DNA of 64,000 bases. Origin: Acheta domesticus. Lineage: Eukaryota > Arthropoda > Insecta > Orthoptera > Gryllidae. Every line of letters starts with the position of its first letter. The stretch's first letter is position 1. Under the pieces are notes generated by a model. That model did not search any database, was not told the origin of the DNA, and saw only the letters and a program-made list of their open reading frames with translations. The DNA is taken from positions 101,210,510 through 101,274,509 of the forward strand of contig JAHLJT010008756.1 in the NCBI GenBank assembly GCA_031308135.1. Reading direction: 5' to 3'. Positions 24,541 through 35,467 of this stretch are shown here, piece by piece. The position numbers and the translations under genes were made by a program.

Positions 24541-24829
24541 TGTTTAATTCTTTAATGAGACTAATGTGCTGTCTATAATCAAAATGATGAACCAGTTCAA
24601 CCTATAAAAGTATACTACGGGAAGACAACGAAATTGAAGGATTCTGAAAACTTCAATTTTTTATTTATTTCTTCCGCTAATAGATACGTTTAAAAGAATG
24701 GAGAAAGTCTCATTTTCTTTGAATTGGGAATTTTCGAAAATTGCAAAAGTTTCAAATAATGAAAGGAAGTATGTGCTGTTGTATCACTACTTTATTGTGT
24801 ATGTATAGTTATAAAATCAAAACATGCGG
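24541..24829. other. No feature seen
   Basis: Short AT-rich stretch with no coding frame. Confidence 0.5.
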
Positions 24830-25035
24830 GGCAAGAGGGCTCTGGTGGGTCTGCCTTGTGAAAATAGACAGCCTCCGTGCTCGCGGCCGCCGCGGCGCAT
24901 CGCGACCTTCGCGCCGTCGATAGTTCGGCGGGACGGCGCCCGCAAACTGCACCGTGTTAATGGACTGCGGCGGGCCACATAGTGCGTTGACCTGTTGAGC
25001 CCCGATACTACAGGGCGCGCCCACAGTCGTGGAAC
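24830..25035. other. GC-rich, CpG-dense island
   Basis: It is CpG-dense around gcggccgccgcggcgc at about 24884. No promoter element or exon could be assigned. Confidence 0.45.
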
Positions 25036-25600
25036 CGCTACTTGCAGCACACTGGTTATTCACGTGTAGGTTACAATTATGTAATTGGAAAAATAACCTA
25101 CCAAACGATTTTTGTGACTTACGAAAATACTTTCAATGGTATTGGATTACAGCATGCGAACTATATTCTGCACTCATGTAGAGCCATTTGGAGACCAGTC
25201 ACATTGTTATTCCATCCCTTTAATTTTACCGAAATTTGAAAATATTTTAAAATGCGAATCAATGAACACAGTGAAAGATATTAAATGAAATATTCAACGC
25301 ACTGATATAATTTCACAAGAGGTAAATGCGAGAAAGGACAATCACAAATGAGATAAGTGCGAAACGCTGCAATGCCTGTTTGTAGCAGTGACGGGAGATA
25401 GCTCTTCCTTCTCTGTTCGCGAGACGATGAGCGCTCAGGGCCAAGGCCAGAGGGCCGCGGAGGCAGAGGCGAAACGCGGAGCAGGGAAAGCGGCAAGAAG
25501 GTGAAGGAGAACAGCAAAGAGCAGTAAGGGAGGAGCAACAGAAGCGAGGCGACTCAGGTGAGAAACGAGGAAGTTAGAAGCGCGTGGTAGCGGTAGGGGA
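25036..25600. other. No feature seen
   Basis: AT-rich, then purine-rich sequence approaching the GC island. No convincing coding frame. Confidence 0.45.
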
Positions 25601-26420
25601 GGTGCAGCAATGGGCTCGCCGCCTTGGGCGAGTCTCCCCCGCTGCCGCCGACCTCGCGCCACCCCGTCCCCGCTCCGGCCACGCCCCGCCCCGTCCCCGC
25701 ATCCACCCGCCGCTGCCGCCTCCGCCTCGCGCCCGCTTCCACCACGGCCACCGCCGCCGCCCTCGCCCTCGCCCCCGCTCCGACCCCGCCCCGCCCTCGA
25801 CCCCGCCCCGCATCCACCCACCACTGCCGCCCCCGCCTCGCGTCCGTTTCCACCACGGCCACCGCTGCCGCCCTCGCCCCCGCCCCGACCCCGCCCCGCC
25901 CTCGACCCCGCCCCGCCCCGTCCTCGCATCCACCCACCACTGCCGCCCCCGCCTCGCGCCCCGCTTCCACCACGACCACCGCCATCGCCCTCGCCCCCGC
26001 CCCGCTCCGGCCCCCCCCGCTTCCACCGCCACCGCTGCTGTCCCCGCCTCGCGTCCGCTTCTACCACGGCCACCGCCGCCGTCCCCGCTCTCGCCCCGCC
26101 CCCCCTTCTTCCGCTGCCGCCTCCGCCACCGCTGTCTCGGCGAGATGAAGGAGCGTCGCGGAAAAACTTTATTCATTTCCAGTGAGCGGCGCAACCTGCG
26201 CGGGGAGGTTGGGGGTTCAAAGAAGAGCTCCGTCTGGAGCGCGTTTGTCCTCGTCCCCCGCCCGCAGCCCCCTCTCCGTCCCCGCGCCCGCCCCCCGCCC
26301 TCGCCCACCGGCGCTGGAGACGTCGCGTGGCAAGCGGACTGCCAGAGGCAGCGCTGCCAGAGCTTCTGCCTCGGCTCCGACACAGCTTCGCTTCCGCGGA
26401 CAAATCCAAGCCCTGCCGCA
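25601..26420. repeat. GC-rich island with a 111-116 bp minisatellite (about 25690-26110)
   Basis: The phrase atccaccc recurs at 25701, 25812 and 25928, and a decayed fourth unit follows at about 26020. Units consist of cgcctcgcg, ttccaccacggccacc and ccctcgcccc words. Spacing of 111 then 116 bp breaks reading frame, so the long proline- or arginine-rich frames on both strands are not credible proteins. The downstream part (26130-26420) is CpG-rich but non-repetitive and could be a promoter island. On the minus strand a tataag word lies near 26437 just outside it, weak support only. Confidence 0.75.
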
Positions 26421-26531
26421 CGGCCCGGCCACTTATACATTGTGATTCAAACGAGGAGTGGATAAAAATGTACATAGTGTGTACTTTGTGAAAACATGCA
26501 AAACAATTCGATAACGATGTGCAATTCCAAA

Positions 26532-27252
26532 GTTGTCATGAATACAGAACCTCTGACCGGAGGACCCTAGGATTTGAGACCCGACGGTGGATCGCAGGAA
26601 TTTCGACATTACATAGCTTCCTCGAATTCAGCCACTACTTATACTTCGGTTTTTCTTTCTTGGCGCACGAAGGGAGTGTCAATAAAATGCAATATCTCAC
26701 GGTATTTCGCGTCGTTCTCCTTTGTGCCACCAGGAGTCGCATGATCCCACTGCTCGATACAGTCGTGATCATACGACTCCTAGCGGCATAACAGAACGAC
26801 GCGAAATACCGAACGACGAGATATTCCATTTTATTGACACAATCCCGTGCGCCAAGAAAGAAAAACCGAAGAATAGAGGAGAATTCTAGCAGCCAGTGTC
26901 TCTGATCAGTAGTTTTCCGTGGTTTATCCAATCCATTTAATGGCAATGCCAGAGCAGTACCCTAACAAATGGGTCACGGACAGCGATATTTCCTTCCTCT
27001 TCCTTTGCCTGTCCTCACCCCTTACATATGTTTACATACACTACTCTACCACACATGTCAGGAGACCAGTCGGGAGCTTACAGTTTGTCCCGGCTTGGAC
27101 GGTGCCGTGATAGTGAAAGATATCTGGATGGGAAAAACCCCGCGTACCGACATGGAGGTCGGCGTTGGATCTCACCGTCAAGCGAGGAAGTTATCACCAC
27201 CATTCGCTACATTTACGAGACTAATGACCATAGCTGTTGACGCGCCCAGAAA
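26532..27252 (+). mobile_element. SINE-A copy 7, split by a foldback MITE
   Basis: It reads in the tRNA sense. The head with cctctgaccgg and a decayed box B (gatttgagacc) is at about 26550-26580. The body is interrupted at a TCTAGA-like point by the 26642-26873 element, then continues with gaggagaattctagc, gatcagtagttttccgtgg and gggagcttacagtttgtccc to the tail gttgacgcgcccag at 27250. Confidence 0.7.
26642..26873 (+). mobile_element. Foldback MITE, TA target, copy 3 (inside SINE-A)
   Basis: A 232 bp palindrome flanked by TA (26640-26641, 26874-26875). Ends are tacttcggtttttctttc and, inverted from the right, ttcttcggtttttctttc, both followed by ttggcgcacg. Interior words ggtatttcgcgtc and gacgcgaaatacc pair and match those of copies 1 and 4. 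The outer 40 bp differ from the tactgcg type, so this is a subfamily. Other SINE-A copies carry an uninterrupted tctagaggagaattct here, confirming TA as the target. Confidence 0.8.
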
Positions 27253-27866
27253 TACAAAATAATCAATGAATCCACAACCTAATTGGTTGTGTAGTTTTTG
27301 GCAGACTACATATGCTTACTCCAGAAAAAAAGACGGTTATTTCACTCTCTGTTGTTCACAAACTTTTTAACGGTTTTCATGCAATATGTCTCATAAGTAA
27401 CTTCAATATCTGAAATTAAGTCGATTCAATTTTGCTTCGTGTATCACGCCACAAAATGACTTCCTTCAGCAGATCATTCTCTATTATAGCTATAGGAGTT
27501 TGGAATATCTACCAGCAAGTCTAAAACACTTAAACACTTCCCGTAAATTCAAAACTGAATTAACTACTTGAGTAACGAATAATGCCATGTACTAGAATGG
27601 CGTTAACATCCTCCACAATCTCCAACCTTCCCAGTTTCCCACCTTCCGGACGCCGCTCCCGCTGAACGCCATATCATCCTTAATTTCTTTAATTCTTTAA
27701 TCTCACAATTTTCTCCCATATCTCAATACTCTAGCCTTATCTTCCATTCCCTTCCACATCAGCTAAATTACTAACAATAAAAAAGTTCTGTATATCCTAA
27801 TATAATTGTTTCCAATATAATACACAAAAAGTGATTATCAACGCTCCAGATAAGACATACTGTTTG
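27253..27866. other. No feature seen
   Basis: AT-rich sequence with no recognisable gene or repeat. Confidence 0.5.
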
Positions 27867-28365
27867 CTATTGTAATATCGGCACATGCCAGCCAAATTTT
27901 CGGCTGGGCACGGAGGCTGTTGGACACATGGGACGGACAAAGGCACTGGAAAGTGGACCAAGCGGAGCGGGCACTGGCACCGGACCCCCAGTGTGCGACA
28001 GGTGGTCCTGCTGCCTTTAGAGGGCTGAAGGCGATCACGTGATCGCCAAAATAAGTTAACAGAGACAGAGGGCAGTTGGTATTCAGAGCACCTCGTAGCA
28101 GACATGTATGCTCGCCCGAGACGGGAGTGCAGTTCTTGAGACACGGCGTGTGCGAAACACGAGTGTCGGGCCACTGCACCGGCGCGGTAAAGCGTTAAGG
28201 TGGGGGATGCACTAGCCCAAGGGACGGGGAGCAGGTGCGTAGGAGTCACGGAGGTACTGGCGAACACAACCCCAGAGCTGTACATTTGTAAATAGTGTAA
28301 ATAAACAAATTTGTACATAGAGCTCGTGTTTGTGTCGTCATTTCGGTACCACGACGCCACACTAT
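27867..28365 (+). mobile_element. Solo LTR (27871-28361) with 4 bp target duplication
   Basis: The 491 bp element begins TGTAATATCGG and ends GACGCCACA, so it has TG...CA borders. CTAT flanks it on both sides (27867-27870 and 28362-28365). An aataaa signal at about 28302 lies near the 3' end in plus orientation, as expected of an LTR. There is no second LTR or internal gag-pol sequence nearby, so it is a solo LTR left by recombination between two LTRs. The duplication length fits Ty3/gypsy-type or related elements, but the superfamily cannot be proven. The 188-codon minus-strand frame across it is fortuitous. Confidence 0.75.
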
Positions 28366-28384
28366 TTTTGTTCCGTTATCATTA

Positions 28385-28490
28385 TTTCTGTACTAAAGAT
28401 GTTATGAGTCAGCTCAAAATAAAATCTGCTCCAGGTATCAACCAGCTACCTTAGGAGCAGATTTAGGAACTATCGGTGCCTCTATAATAC
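28385..28490 (-). mobile_element. 3' fragment of an R4/Dong-like LINE
   Basis: Its wording matches 56340-56440 in order (aaagatgttatgagt, gagcagattt, ctatcggtgcctctataata), so it is a short piece of the same family. Confidence 0.45.
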
Positions 28491-28814
28491 GTGGGGCATT
28501 CAATAACACAGGCCAACAAAAAAGGGTTTCAAAAAACTTTTTAAATCGTAATAGCTGATTTTTATAGATTTTGGGGTGCTGAATCCGTATCTGAAATCTG
28601 TTTCTTTACATCACCCATAGTTTGGTCAGAATTTGATCTAATACGATATGGGAAAATATGCTATATATGTTAATAAAGTGAAAAATAAGCGTCCTCTAAA
28701 ATACCAACAGAACGTTATTTAAACATAGAAGATGACTTTTTATTCTTAACATTACATATTAAAAAGTCTTTACGTGTCTATTAATGTATATTTTCTTTGT
28801 CTCTTTTCTTTAAA

Positions 28815-29515
28815 GTCCCTGAAATAGCTCTTTCTCCTCTACGCCGATTGCTGACTCCCTCGGCGAAGTGACCAACAGTAATCTCCCATCACACTGGGGT
28901 TCCAGCGTCCCTGATAACGTTTTTTCATCACCTTCAGATCTTTATGAAAACGCTCACCTTGTTCTTCACTTACATCACCTAAATCGTTCAGAAAGAATTG
29001 TAAATGGCTGTCTAACAAGTAAACCTTAAGGCTCATTAAACATCTCAATTTCTTCAAATCTTTCAGCATATTGGCAACAATTGCTTGATAATCTTGGTCT
29101 TTTTTGTTGGCTAGGAACGTATTAACAACGTAATTAAAAGCACTCTACGCTTCATTTTCATTTTTTGTCAAATGTAGTTCAAATTAGGGATCAAACATAA
29201 CTTTTCTAAGATCAGTCTCAATGAAGAATCCCTCTTTTAATAATTTTACTGCAAACAAATTGCGTAAACGTTTCACAAAGGTACTTGAAACACTGCTCAT
29301 CTTTAGGTAAGGCAATTGTTTCATGAGACCTAATTTTAGGTGCAATGGAGGCAGAAGAATCTTGTGTTGATCCACCATTTGTTCTCGTAGAATGTTCTTT
29401 TCCCCCGGGTTTAGAGATTTTGTTCTTTTCTTCTAGACTAATGCTAATCTCGTGTCTTACTATGCCATTCACATAGTAAATATGGGAATTTATAACTTCC
29501 TGCATCTCATACATA
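28815..29515 (-). pseudogene. Relic of a repeat-associated protein family known from arthropod genomes
   Basis: Minus-strand translation gives, in order, a GGSTQDSSASIAPKIRS segment, KDEQCFKYLCETFTQF, then in a second frame DQHKILLPPLHLKLGLMKQL, LLKEGFFIETDLRKVMFDP, and finally MSLKVYLLDSHLQFFLNDLG, DVSEEQGERFHKDLK and MKKRYQGRWNPSVMGDYCW. I recall this order of motifs from uncharacterised, often multicopy proteins in insects and other arthropods; the function is not known to me. The frame is broken at least twice (frame changes near 29230-29280 and stops near 29130 and 29185), so the copy cannot make the full protein. There is no host-gene context; it sits between LINE and mariner debris. 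Confidence 0.6.
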
Positions 29516-29699
29516 TCTAGATACTCAGAGCAGCATTTGCCTAGCTATATAGATAAAATGTTAAAATGTGAACAAATGGTGGGTGATACGGCATTTTTAT
29601 TGTTATTTTTGAAATCAGCATACTTAAAATGATAAGAATTAGGTGATCACACACAAAACGGTTTTTGGTTCTTGGCCTGTGTAATTATCGAGACAAATT

Positions 29700-30435
29700 G
29701 GCCTAGAGAAATAAATGTTTATTTTTACAAAACAGTACTTTTCCCACTTCTTTAATATATTCCCCACCAACATTTATGCAGTTGTTTCAACAGATTACCA
29801 GCTTTTTAATATCCGCTGCAAAGAATTATTTATCTTTGTGTTTCAACCAGGTTCCCACAAATGTTTTTTGATAACCTCGTTATCCTGGAACTTGTTCCGA
29901 TATAATGCATCCTTCAGTGGACCATACAAATGGAAATCAGATGGTGCATCATCGAGGATGTAAGGGAGACGAGGTAGTACCTCCCAACCCATTTTATCGA
30001 AGGTTTCACGGCTTTGTTGAGCAGTGTGAGGACGTGCGTTGTTTTGCTGGAGAATCACACTTCTCCTCTGAAATCCACGACATTTCGCTCTCACGACTGG
30101 TTTCACCTTGTTCAAAAGCATATCTAAATAGTATTGGCTCGTTAGTATTCCCTGTTATTCGTGATAATCACTAAAAACGCACCTACAGCGTCCCCACAGT
30201 CAACACGACTTTTCCTGCTGATGCAACCAGAACGATGTTTATCAGTCACTGAGCCTCAACCACATTTGAACTATTCTACCCACCTGTAAAAATTCTCGCG
30301 ATTCTTATATTTCACCATACACTTAAGTCATACTAGAGTATACATTAGCTGGATTTTCACCTTCAGCTAGTTCAAAAGGAATCTCAGAACGTTGTTCAAC
30401 CAATGTGGAATTTTTAAGTAGACTCGCCATCGTTC
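29700..30435 (-). pseudogene. mariner-family transposase relic
   Basis: The C-terminal catalytic part (29843-30121, minus) contains LQQNNARPHTA and DDAPSDFHLYGPLKDAL. These correspond to the second and third catalytic positions of a D,D34D mariner transposase. The spacing of 34 residues is intact, but the second Asp is replaced by Asn (residue 27 of the frame). An N-terminal piece with helix-turn-helix-like wording (NSTLVEQRSEIPFELAEGE) is readable at about 30350-30435. The central region is mostly missing and contains stops. The element is dead. Terminal repeats were not identified with confidence. Confidence 0.75.
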
Positions 30436-30780
30436 AGCTTAATTTTGAGGTAATGAACATGACAATGCTTATGGTCAGGACTCATCCCAGCGATGCCAAC
30501 TTAAAGACCTAAAATTACCAAACATTTCCTGCCCATTGTTTTTTTTTCAGACCAATTTGTCTCTTTAATTATTGAATGACATACGTACTTTGCGCGAAAT
30601 GTGGGCTGTTCCAAATAAAGCAATTTCTTGCACGTCTCAGTCTTTTGGACTACTTGGGAGTTCAGCCAAGTTCTTACACAAATTTTGAGGAACAAATCCC
30701 AGAGCTCCGATGACTCAGTACGACCTGTGCTTTTACGCCCCACGGCTGATTCGGCTGATCTCGATTTCCAAACATATTTA

Positions 30781-31013
30781 TACTGCGATTTTTGTAACTT
30801 TGCTCCTCAAGGCCCATTTTCACAATGGAACATGTCACGGTATTTCGCAATCTTCTCAGTCTTGCCAACAGATATCTCATGATCGCGTCCATATCAAGCA
30901 GTGCTTGCGATTACACAACTCCTAACAGCGCGACAGAGAAAGACGCGAAATGACATGTGATATTCCATCGTGGCCGTAGGGTCTTGAGGGGCAGAGTTAG
31001 AAAAACCGCACTA
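30781..31013 (+). mobile_element. Foldback MITE, TA target, copy 4 (inside a LINE relic)
   Basis: A 233 bp palindrome starting tactgcgatttttgtaac and ending aaaaaccgcacta, flanked by TA (30779-30780, 31014-31015). The interior ggtatttcgc and gcgaaatgacatg segments match copies 1 and 3. The related LINE at about 56628 reads gtatttaagacg without the insert, giving the empty site with a single TA. Confidence 0.85.
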
Positions 31014-31335
31014 TAAGACGTTTCTCTGCCTCCTTGGTTACGACATTTTGATCATAGGGCACAGCAAACTCCAATCGTGTGATACCACAAGGTACCTGCA
31101 AATCCAATAGGGTCTTCAAAATCCAACCGTGTGGTACACTGACAAATGACTTCCGGTAGTCAATCCAAGCGATGCTTAAATTACGCTTTCGTTTCTTTAC
31201 ATTATTCGAGATGATTTTATTCAGTAGCAAAATTTCCTTATAGCCATAGAAACCTTTACGACATTTTTTCAGTTCAACTAGCAACAGATGGTTCTTCTCT
31301 AGTTGTCTATACACTTTGTCAGCTATGGCTGAAGT

Positions 31336-31363
31336 TATATTATTATTATTATTATTATTATGT
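31336..31363. repeat. (ATT)n microsatellite
   Basis: About seven ATT units within the LINE relic. It encodes the asparagine run seen on the minus strand. Confidence 0.9.
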
Positions 31364-31499
31364 TCGAATTCTGTTTTTAACAAAAGCGTTAGTCGTCAAT
31401 TCTTTGGTTAATTGGTGAATACTGTAATGGGACGGTCGCACACGTACTAATTTCGGCGTGTGCAAGATGAATATTTTATATAACAGGGAGTCCGGGAAA

Positions 31500-32240
31500 A
31501 CTTAGCTGGCTGAAAATGTGCGTTTCTCCGCTACCTGAGTGCGCGAAGGGTCGCCGCCGGCCGCCGATGGGAGCGCCTCCCTTTGTTCAATACCGTTTGC
31601 CACACCTCTGGTATTTCCGAGCGCTGCGTCAGAGCACACCCCGCGTCTTCTCGGAAATCGTGGTGACGTGAACGCCCACTCGAAATCGGGTTCCAACCGT
31701 CGATGGACCCATGGCAATTGGACGGCGCGCATCACGCGGTTTGGCTGCGCCAATAGTCGAACACTAGGCGGGGGTGAGACCGCCGCTAAAAGACGCTTTG
31801 GTGTGGCGATTCCTGGCCGCCGCCGCCGCCGCGTTAGCCCGCGTGCCGCGCGCGCCTGCCCGCGCACAGCCCCAAGTCGCCGCCGCAGTCAACGCCTGCC
31901 GCGCGCGCCCGCCCGCGCGCAGCCCTGCGCCGCGCCGCAGCCAGCGCTGCCGCGCGCCGGGCCGCTGCCACGCCGACGTCGCCGCCGCGTTAGCCCGCGT
32001 GCCGCGCGCGCCTGCCCGCGCACAGCCCCAAGCCGCCGCCGCAGTCAACGCCTGCCGCGCGCGCCCGCCCGCGCGCAGCCCTGCGCCTGCCGCGCACGCC
32101 TGCTCGCGTGCCGCTACACCGCCGCCGCGGCCACCAGCTGCCCGACCGGTCCAGGAAACGGGGGGAAGCGCCGCTGCCCTGCCGCCCGACACCCGGGCCG
32201 ATGTCGACGCCCGGAGGGGCGGAGCGCCCGTGCGATGACC
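31500..32240. repeat. GC-rich island containing a 156 bp-offset duplication
   Basis: A block of about 110 bp starting near 31824 (gcgttagcccgcgtgccg at 31831) recurs at an offset of 156 bases (31987) with essentially one difference (aagtcgcc versus aagccgcc). The island is CpG-saturated with gcgcgc words. A 243-codon plus-strand frame stays open, and the offset is a multiple of three, but the peptide is Arg/Ala/Pro-rich with no motif and an equally open minus frame exists. I regard it as non-coding. Confidence 0.7.
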
Positions 32241-33075
32241 CGGAAGGGTTGGACTGTTAAGTTAAGCTAGTTATAAGTTAGGTTAAGATAGTATTAAGAA
32301 CTGTAGGGGGCTTCACCCGATTATTTTTTGCTTTGAATTAAACTCAGAAATCATGAAAGAGCGTTTTACTGTGTAGTGCATGAATATGCCCAGTCACGCA
32401 TGCGTCCTAAATAGATTCCAGCCGGACACATGAGGCAACCTGCAGCAGACGGGAATCCACAGGTGAGTCGGGTCACGCCCTGAGAGAGGTTAACACCGCC
32501 GACACCGATGAGTGGTCGTGTGTACGGGGGGTGTTACAATACCATTTACAACACACTATCGGAATGTGTCACACTATCGAAAATGTAATTAATCTTTGTT
32601 TCAATCAGGCAAAAATTTAATGTGAGAAAACTAGAAACCCCAAACTTTTTATGGATTTAAGAGAACTTTTGGCACTTTTGACACTGTCTGAGATGAATAA
32701 ATATCAAATATGCTTTTATATATATGCTTATCTAAATGTAGCCAGTATTGATTTCAGCAATACCACATGAAGTCCATTTGCAAAATTAAACAGCGAACGT
32801 TGGAACCGAGAAAAAAAACGTTGCCTGAAATGTAAAGAACACGTTACATGACAGCGCCTCGCACAAAAAACTCATATTTCTTTTAAATTATTGAAACACG
32901 ACCAAATGAAGTCAGTGCGTTGCAATGTGTTTCCTTTCTCCAGGTGAACACGGAGAAAATGTTGATAATGTAACTTATACTACAAGCACTGAAGAAGGGT
33001 GGTAGCAGATATTATCCTAACATATGGGTTGGTTCTTTAGATGGCCGTTCATAACAGCGTTCACTCTGTTGGTAA
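32241..33075. other. No feature seen
   Basis: AT-rich sequence between a GC island and a simple repeat. No convincing coding frame. Confidence 0.5.
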
Positions 33076-33079
33076 AGGG

Positions 33080-33579
33080 AGAGACAAAGATATCGACAGA
33101 GACAGAGAGACAGAGAGACAGAGAGACAGAGACAGAGAGACAGAGACAGAGAGACAGAGAGACAGAGACAGAGAGACAGAGACAGAGAGACAGAGACAGA
33201 GAGACAGAGACAGAGAGACAGAGACAGAGAGACAGAGACAGAGAGACAGAGAGACAGAGACAGAGAGACAGAGACAGAGAGACAGAGAGACAGAGAGACA
33301 GAGAGACAGAGACAGAGAGACAGAGACAGAGAGACAGAGACAGAGAGACAGAGACAGAGAGACAGAGACAGAGAGACAGAGACAGAGAGACAGAGACAGA
33401 GAGACAGAGACAGAGAGACAGAGACAGAGAGACAGAGAGACAGAGACAGAGAGACAGAGACAGAGAGACAGAGACAGAGAGACAGAGACAGAGAGACAGA
33501 GACAGAGAGACAGAGAGACAGAGACAGAGAGACAGAGACAGAGAGACAGAGACAGAGAGACAGAGGCAGAGACAGAAAC

Positions 33580-33610
<31 letters not shown>

Positions 33611-33720
33611 CAGAGAGACAGAGACAGAGAGACAGAGACAGAGAAGCAGAGACAGAGAGGCAGAGAGAGAGAGAGAGAAACAGAGAGAGACAAAGTGAGA
33701 CGGACAGAGAGAGAAAAAGA
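33080..33720 (+). repeat. Long GACAGA/GAGA simple-repeat tract
   Basis: About 640 bases of irregularly alternating gacaga and gaga units, almost free of T on the plus strand. All three plus frames remain open as [12 protein letters not shown] repeats and the minus frames as Ser/Leu/Val-rich repeats, which is a composition artefact. Confidence 0.97.
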
Positions 33721-33929
33721 CAGAATCATTAAGATAGAATTAAAGCACTATTGAAGATGTAAGAATTAGTAGCGTTGTGTTCATAATAACGTCGTATTAA
33801 GAGTTGCACTTAGTAGAAATTGTGTAGTAGTTAGATTATTGTAGTAGAAAGTTGATCCCGTAGAGTGTTGTAGAATTGACTGTGTATTAAACCACATAAA
33901 TACCCAGACCGTAAAGTTCGTAAATATCA

Positions 33930-34215
33930 ACTCTCAGCTTTTGCGGCACGGCCGCCCAGAGAAGCAGCTGGCGGCCCGTCCGCCGCCAGCACCTGGGCGC
34001 TTATGTAAGGGAGCACGCGCCGCGCCGCGGGCGCATGTCACCGCGGCCACTGGGTCACCGCGCGCGACGCGGCGCGGCGCGGAGTGGAGCGGCGCGTGGC
34101 GTGGCGCAACGGGGGCTGCGACACGGAAGCAGACTCACCTCCCGCCTCCTCCCGCTCGCCGGCGCCGCTTCTGTCACTCTGCATTCCGCTCTGCTCTCGG
34201 GACGAATGCGTAATG
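33930..34215. other. GC-rich, CpG-dense island
   Basis: It is rich in gcgcggcg and cgccgc words. Both strands carry open frames without motifs. A promoter role is possible but unsupported. Confidence 0.45.
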
Positions 34216-34282
34216 CGCCAACACTGTCCTGCGCGTTATTAAACCCAAGGCGTTGTAAAGCTGGTACCTTAACATGATACAA

Positions 34283-35467
34283 TATACTGAATACTATTCA
34301 TTTTTGTTTCTCAACAGTCGTATTGTAAGAAAAAAATACTAAGCGGAGACTACATTTGTATTACATTATTCGAGGAAAATAGGTCCAAAACGAAAGACCA
34401 CTTGAGAACCGGTTTCTTCCATACGAGATTTATAAAAAGTTCACGAATCACTAATCAAAACGGACCCTACTCTACAAAGAGTGATGCAATAAATGAAAAA
34501 TAATTCTAACAAATATATGCGAGGAAGCGAATGATAAATGAGTAATTTATTCGTATCAGAAGGTAGATTTCTTACTGGGTGCTGGGAATCTAGTAACCGT
34601 TTCAGTTTAAAAATAAGTTAACTGATTTCCCTCTTGAATTTCCTTCCTTTATGATGACCTTCATAGCAAAAAGAAACAATAAGTGTGGTTTATAGCATCC
34701 CGAATATTAAATACTATATAAAACCGAAGATTAACGGCCAAACTCACCATACTTTTTTAATCTTTAAAATACAGTAATTTTCGTAGAGTACGGATTGATC
34801 ATACAAAAAACATTAGAATAATCAATATGATTTATAACTCTGAGAATAATGCACTCGTGTTTGGGCAAAATGGTATTAGTCCTCTTTCATAATTTTACAG
34901 GAGAGCAAAAATAAATGCATTTTGTATAGATATTGTTGTATAATTAATTTTCAGATACAAAGATATACATAGGTAAATAGTATTTGGTTAAAGTTACTTT
35001 CAAACAATTAAAGTAAATAGTTTTGAAATAAAAGAAAAATTACTACACTTAACCTAATACTCAATTTTTATGACATATATCCTTTTGCCCAAATACGAGC
35101 TGGTTAATGCAAATGTCATCTACATTTTTTAATGTTCAAGATGGATGCATATCTCTGTGGTGCAGCACTGATGTAACATGTATCAGAATATTTCATAAAT
35201 GAATATTTCCGGAATGGACGTCCGGCAGCCTACGCTCGAGTGTATTCTGCGAAATGTAAATAAATATTAACGATACGCTAACGTGATTTTGTAGCACAAA
35301 AAGAAAAATGATGTATTGCTGTAACTCATATTTTTCCATTTTTGCAATAGTCGACAGAAACTCAATAGTAGTCATGCAGTAATAAATTCTGAACGCAACG
35401 GATGGCTAAATATTACAATTTTTTAAATAATACATTCTCAAGGCAGCATCTCTTAACTTATTTTTAT
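34283..35467. other. AT-rich sequence, no gene seen
   Basis: Very AT-rich with short frames only. Nothing is recognised. Confidence 0.5.

Larger units (their letters stand above)
30489..31380 (-). pseudogene. R4/Dong-like non-LTR retrotransposon relic with internal deletion
   Basis: The minus-strand frame 31383-31016 reads a reverse transcriptase palm segment (LSIAWIDYRKSFVSVPHGWI) and jumps directly to AVPYDQNVVTKEAEKRL. That matches the restriction-like endonuclease region that follows the CCHC motif in R2/R4-type elements. Most of the RT and the CCHC region between them are therefore deleted. After a foldback MITE (30781-31013) the same strand continues with decayed C-terminal sequence matching 56310-56610. 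The clade call rests on the endonuclease-like wording and is tentative. Confidence 0.6.

Noticed and set aside
25435..26475. Overlapping Pro-, Arg- and Gly-rich frames of up to 293 codons
   Set aside because: The underlying repeat spacing (111 and 116 bp) breaks frame, and opposite strands are equally open.
27797..28360. 187-codon minus frame
   Set aside because: It coincides with a solo LTR defined by TG...CA ends and a CTAT duplication; the frame is fortuitous.
33024..33754. [12 protein letters not shown] frames of 222-237 codons
   Set aside because: Pure translation of a simple repeat in all frames.
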